This document shows positions 60,682 through 64,000 of a DNA stretch of 64,000 nucleotides, piece after piece. The position numbers and the translations under genes are program-made. This DNA is from Pararheinheimera marina (GTDB taxonomy: Bacteria; Pseudomonadota; Gammaproteobacteria; Enterobacterales; Alteromonadaceae): positions 186,001 through 250,000 of the forward strand of contig NZ_JBHSGB010000001.1 of the NCBI RefSeq assembly GCF_042654345.1. Direction: 5' to 3'. Each line of letters starts with the position of its first letter. Positions within the stretch are counted from its first letter, which is position 1. The notes below the pieces were generated by a model, which had not been told where the DNA came from, searched no databases, and was given only the letters and a program-made list of their open reading frames with translations.

Positions 60682-61446
60682 ATGTCCGGATTGAGCTTTT
60701 GGTTTGGTTACCTCAGACGTCAGTTGATGCCATCTGTCTGCCTTTGGTGCCAACAACCTTTAGCCTGGCATGAACCTCAACTGTGCCACCATTGCCACCG
60801 CCATCTTCCCCGACTGGACGCGGCGCTGACTCAACACAATGCGCTTTATTTGCCACCAGTGCAGCGCGGACTGGCGCAGGCCCGCTTTGATGCGCTGTAC
60901 CCTATGGCTTGGTACCAACAGCCTTATCGGCATTGGGTCCAACGCTGGAAGTTCCAGCAAGGGCTGGCCGAAGGCGAGTTATTATGCCAGCTGATCGGAG
61001 AAAAAGCCGCAGCACTGCGAGATACAGATGGCATAGTGCCCGACGCTGTCGGCTTTGTGCCGATGTCCGCCGCCAGACTCAGACAAAGAGGCTTTAATCA
61101 GGCGCTGTTATTGGCGCAATCGGTCGCCAGACAGTGGCATCGCCCTTGCCTGGCGCTCTTTGACAGCCCGGCATTGGTCCCACATCAGACAGGGCTGAGT
61201 CGCCGGGACAGGCTGGCCAATTTGCGGGAGAAAATTCAGTTAAACAGCGGCACATTGCCAGCCCATGTGGCTCTGGTGGATGACGTTGTCACCACTGGCG
61301 CCACCATGGACTGGCTGACTGGGTTGTTAAAAAATGCAGGCGTCCAGCGGGTCGATGTCTGGTGCCTGGCGGTTACTCGTCACTCGACTGCGGCCTCTTC
61401 ACCGTCGTCATCCATCGAGTCCGCGCTAAACATTTTGCCCAGATAA
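60682..61446 (+). CDS. ComF/GntX family phosphoribosyltransferase-like protein
   Basis: A 254-residue protein. N-terminal zinc-binding CLWC...CHHC, then the PRTase domain with VPMSAARLRQRGFNQALLLA and the PRPP loop VALVDDVVTTGATM. ComF family members take part in DNA uptake or related DNA metabolism. The last 22 or so residues after VWCLAV extend beyond where relatives end and are antisense to the M14 peptidase gene. ATG 60682 or 60673. Confidence 0.9.
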   Translation: MSGLSFWFGYLRRQLMPSVCLWCQQPLAWHEPQLCHHCHRHLPRLDAALTQHNALYLPPVQRGLAQARFDALYPMAWYQQPYRHWVQRWKFQQGLAEGELLCQLIGEKAAALRDTDGIVPDAVGFVPMSAARLRQRGFNQALLLAQSVARQWHRPCLALFDSPALVPHQTGLSRRDRLANLREKIQLNSGTLPAHVALVDDVVTTGATMDWLTGLLKNAGVQRVDVWCLAVTRHSTAASSPSSSIESALNILPR

Positions 61447-63923
61447 ATCGCATTGATCAGCAAGCGACTGGAGCCGACAAAATAACCGCGAAATACAGGG
61501 TTGTCGGACATACCAATGACCCGGCCTTGTCCCAGGTTGTGGGCAACCAATGCTGCGCCTTCAGCAATACGGTCGACATACTCGGCTGTGGTATAACCCG
61601 CCAGCTGTGGTTTTTCGCTGTAGAGCGCCACGTTGGTAAAAGCTTGCTGCATCGGCATTAACAAGAAGGTGCTGTTCTTAAACACCGGCAGCTCAGGGCG
61701 GCTCAGACCAAAAGCCAGCGGATGCGTTAAATCCAGTTTGGTCTGGTAAATAGCCCCGGCAATACGGCGCTTGCCTGCCAGTTTCTCTTTGTCACCATAG
61801 CTGGCCCCTTCGTCGCTGACTAAGGCGGCCATTTCAGCTGAGTTCCAGGCTTTGGCTTTTAGCAGACCGGCCCGGCTTAACCAGGCGGCGCCGCCTTTAT
61901 GGCCCCAGAGCACACCGCCCTGACGAGTCCATTGCTGCAGCAATTGCTGCTCTTCAGCCCCCCAACTGCGATAGCTGCCATCCGGCAAGATGATATGGCT
62001 GTAGCGGTTCAGGTTAATGCGGCCCAAACGCTGCGGCTCCACCAAACTTGGCGACAGGCCCGCCAGCTGCTCCAGATTAAACCAGGCTTCACCGGCCTCA
62101 GTGGAATTCACATCTGGCCCAGCAACCAACAACACTCTGGGCTTCTCCACCGGCACAAACCCATTGCTGCCGAGATCCTGGCCTTGCCCAGTTAAACCCG
62201 ACTGCACAGCCATAACAGGCAGATTGACTTGCTGCAAGGCGCGTCCGAGTCGCTCGAACCAGTCCGATTCAGTCTGCAGACCCGAGTTGACCACCATGGC
62301 ACCGGCTTTAAAGCGATGTTCGCCCCCGGAAGTGCGGGCGACAAAATCTTTACTGGCCGCACGCACCACCACCCCCTGTTCGAGCAGAGCCTGTGCCAGC
62401 TGAGGCGCCTTTTGGTCGGCCCAGTCAAACGCATAGGCATAAGCGCCTGCAGCTGGCACAGTTGCGGCGGTTGACCCTGGCTGCCAGGCCTGTGCTTCCA
62501 CCGCCGGGCTGCGACCGGTTTTACCGAACTCGATGTTGTAGGCATAAGGCAAAGTCCAGGCCGACACATCGTAAAAGGTATTGTCCGGGAAATTGGTTTC
62601 GGTGCTGAACGCAGCTTTTAACAGCAGATACTGTGCTTGTTGCAGCGGCAGGTAGTAGGCCTGTCCTGGCTGATAGGTTACGCCTTTGTACTGCCATTTT
62701 TCGGTCAGCGCGTACGCCTTAATATGATGCTTCGCCAGTAAGCCCAATAGCGCCTGCAACCGGCTGGCGTCCTGGTCTTCGGCAATGATATAGCCTTTGT
62801 AAGCTTCGTCCGCAGCCAGCCGCTCAGATTCACGGAAAAACGCTTGCTGGTAGTTTTGCAGCACTTTTTTCTGGTTCAGTGCCCCACGCAAGGTCGACAG
62901 CGAGGTGATGAACTGATTGTCGATGGTGGTGGCAAAACTCAGAGGCCCATTGATGCTATCCTGCAGATGACCACGGCTGCTGGCCTGTTCAAACAGAATA
63001 CCGATCGATCCATTGACGTCTGGGTAGGTCGAGCCTTTCCCGACATAGAAATCATCAAAACTTTCTTCGGTGTAATAGAGCTTACCTTTACTATCAAAAG
63101 CTTTGGCATGAAACTTAGCAATCTCTGCAGTCAGTTGCTGATTGCGCGCCGGTGTCAGCGGATAAGTGCGGCTTGGAATACCTGGCTGAAAGAAGTAGCT
63201 GCTGTTCGGGCCCATTTCATGGTAATCCCCCATCACTTCTGGCCGCCATTTATAGAATTGTTCGATACGGGCCTGACTTTCCGGGTGCTGCAGTGGCAGC
63301 CAGTCGCGGTTTAAATCAAACCAGTAATGGTTGGGCCGGCCATTTGGCCAAGGTTCAATATGTTCGCGGCTTTGCGGGTCAGCCACTGGTGTTTTGCCTT
63401 TGTGCATATTGGCCCAGGTGGCAAAACGTTCCATACCATCTGGATTCAGGCTGGGCTGGATCAAAATGACTGCATTTTTCAGCCAGTCCTGCACTTCGGG
63501 GTCCTGGCTGGTCAACAGGTGGTGAGCAACCCGCACCGCCGCATTCGGGCCACTGCTTTCATTGCCATGTACGCCATAGCCCAACCAAATCACCAGCGGA
63601 ATATCGCCAGACAGTTCTGTGCCAGCGCTTAGCTGAGCCAAATGCTGCTGACGAATTTGCTCCAGCTTCGCCAGGTTTTCCGGCGCTGAGACAATCAGCT
63701 GTAACAGTGGCTTATGCTCGTGGGTGTGACCAATGACTTCCAGCCGGGCTTTGTCTGACGACGCCGCCAGTTGCTGAAAATACATCTGAATTTGGTCATG
63801 GCGTAAGTGCCAGTCGCCGGACTGAAAACCCAAAAATTGCGCCGGACTTTGTGGCTGAGCCATTGCGATTTGACTGCTGCACCCCAATAACAGCGAACAA
63901 AGTATTAGTTTGAACCTTGGCAT
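61380..63923 (-). CDS. exported M14 family zinc carboxypeptidase-like protein
   Basis: An 847-residue exoprotein. Signal peptide with either lipobox LLGC or signal-peptidase-I site AMA|Q. Carboxypeptidase domain (about 30-350) with the HGNES zinc motif and a later MGDYHEMGPNSS His; the C-terminal half is a class-I glutamine-amidotransferase-like and beta region (HIILPDGSYRSW, GVLWGHKGGAAWL). AGGAG precedes ATG 63923. A candidate T2SS substrate by inference only. 3' end overlaps comF by 67 bp. Confidence 0.9.
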   Translation of the reverse strand: MPRFKLILCSLLLGCSSQIAMAQPQSPAQFLGFQSGDWHLRHDQIQMYFQQLAASSDKARLEVIGHTHEHKPLLQLIVSAPENLAKLEQIRQQHLAQLSAGTELSGDIPLVIWLGYGVHGNESSGPNAAVRVAHHLLTSQDPEVQDWLKNAVILIQPSLNPDGMERFATWANMHKGKTPVADPQSREHIEPWPNGRPNHYWFDLNRDWLPLQHPESQARIEQFYKWRPEVMGDYHEMGPNSSYFFQPGIPSRTYPLTPARNQQLTAEIAKFHAKAFDSKGKLYYTEESFDDFYVGKGSTYPDVNGSIGILFEQASSRGHLQDSINGPLSFATTIDNQFITSLSTLRGALNQKKVLQNYQQAFFRESERLAADEAYKGYIIAEDQDASRLQALLGLLAKHHIKAYALTEKWQYKGVTYQPGQAYYLPLQQAQYLLLKAAFSTETNFPDNTFYDVSAWTLPYAYNIEFGKTGRSPAVEAQAWQPGSTAATVPAAGAYAYAFDWADQKAPQLAQALLEQGVVVRAASKDFVARTSGGEHRFKAGAMVVNSGLQTESDWFERLGRALQQVNLPVMAVQSGLTGQGQDLGSNGFVPVEKPRVLLVAGPDVNSTEAGEAWFNLEQLAGLSPSLVEPQRLGRINLNRYSHIILPDGSYRSWGAEEQQLLQQWTRQGGVLWGHKGGAAWLSRAGLLKAKAWNSAEMAALVSDEGASYGDKEKLAGKRRIAGAIYQTKLDLTHPLAFGLSRPELPVFKNSTFLLMPMQQAFTNVALYSEKPQLAGYTTAEYVDRIAEGAALVAHNLGQGRVIGMSDNPVFRGYFVGSSRLLINAIYLGKMFSADSMDDDGEEAAVE

Positions 63924-64000
63924 TACTGCTCCTCTTTGTTTTTGTTTCACCTTAGCAATAAAGCTTCACTGCCGACAAGCGGGGCTGGCAGGGGGGGCAG

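Overview
The window reads as chromosomal core sequence of a gammaproteobacterium, most likely an Alteromonadales/Rheinheimera-type marine or freshwater aerobe (genus is inference). Support comes from conserved neighbourhoods: polA-spf(Spot 42)-engB-cytochrome c4; slyX-yheV-yheS-yheT-yheU; cysQ/nudE-yrfG; hslR-hslO-pckA; envZ-ompR-greB-tex. Coding density is high, many genes overlap by 1-8 nt, and I see no rRNA, tRNA, CRISPR array, insertion sequence or prophage.

Layout. 1-6 kb: 5' part of an M61 peptidase gene cut by the window edge, a stand-alone NIT-domain protein, an SstT-type symporter and a membrane PAS-GGDEF-EAL protein (EAL intact, GGDEF degenerate). 6-16 kb: a TPR/transglutaminase-like lipoprotein, the assimilatory sulfite operon cysJ-cysI-cysH, a DUF2884 secreted protein, a RidA-family enzyme, an esterase coupled to a 52-aa Cys-tailed protein, a small exported protein, and ubiK coupled to an exported amidohydrolase. 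16-28 kb: rep helicase, a soluble GAF-GAF-GGDEF-EAL protein (GGDEF intact, EAL degenerate), cytochrome c5, polA, Spot 42 RNA followed by a probable second small RNA, engB, cytochrome c4, an FKBP isomerase and a beta-propeller lipoprotein. 28-37 kb: the slyX/yhe block, interrupted by a GMC oxidoreductase with its Tat-signal partner, then cysQ, nudE and yrfG.

37-48.5 kb: a complete type II secretion operon on the minus strand, gspC-D-E-F-G-H-I-J-K-L-M-N, lacking only the prepilin peptidase gene. 48.5-59 kb: hslR-hslO, pckA, ompR-envZ, a small lipoprotein, greB-aldehyde dehydrogenase, and tex. 58.6-64 kb: a SprA-like HExxH protein with a miniature flagellar-axial-like protein, bioH/comF divergent, and a large M14 carboxypeptidase-type exoprotein.

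How it fits together: the T2SS could export some of the signal-peptide hydrolases seen here. CysJIH makes sulfide from PAPS and leaves PAP, which CysQ hydrolyses. Two c-di-GMP proteins have complementary domain decay, one apparently a phosphodiesterase and the other a cyclase. The most interesting unexplained signals are the predicted small RNA downstream of spf, the miniature rod-like flagellar protein, the NIT-only protein with a strongly folded upstream region, the 52-aa protein coupled to an esterase, and the long inverted repeat just before hslR.
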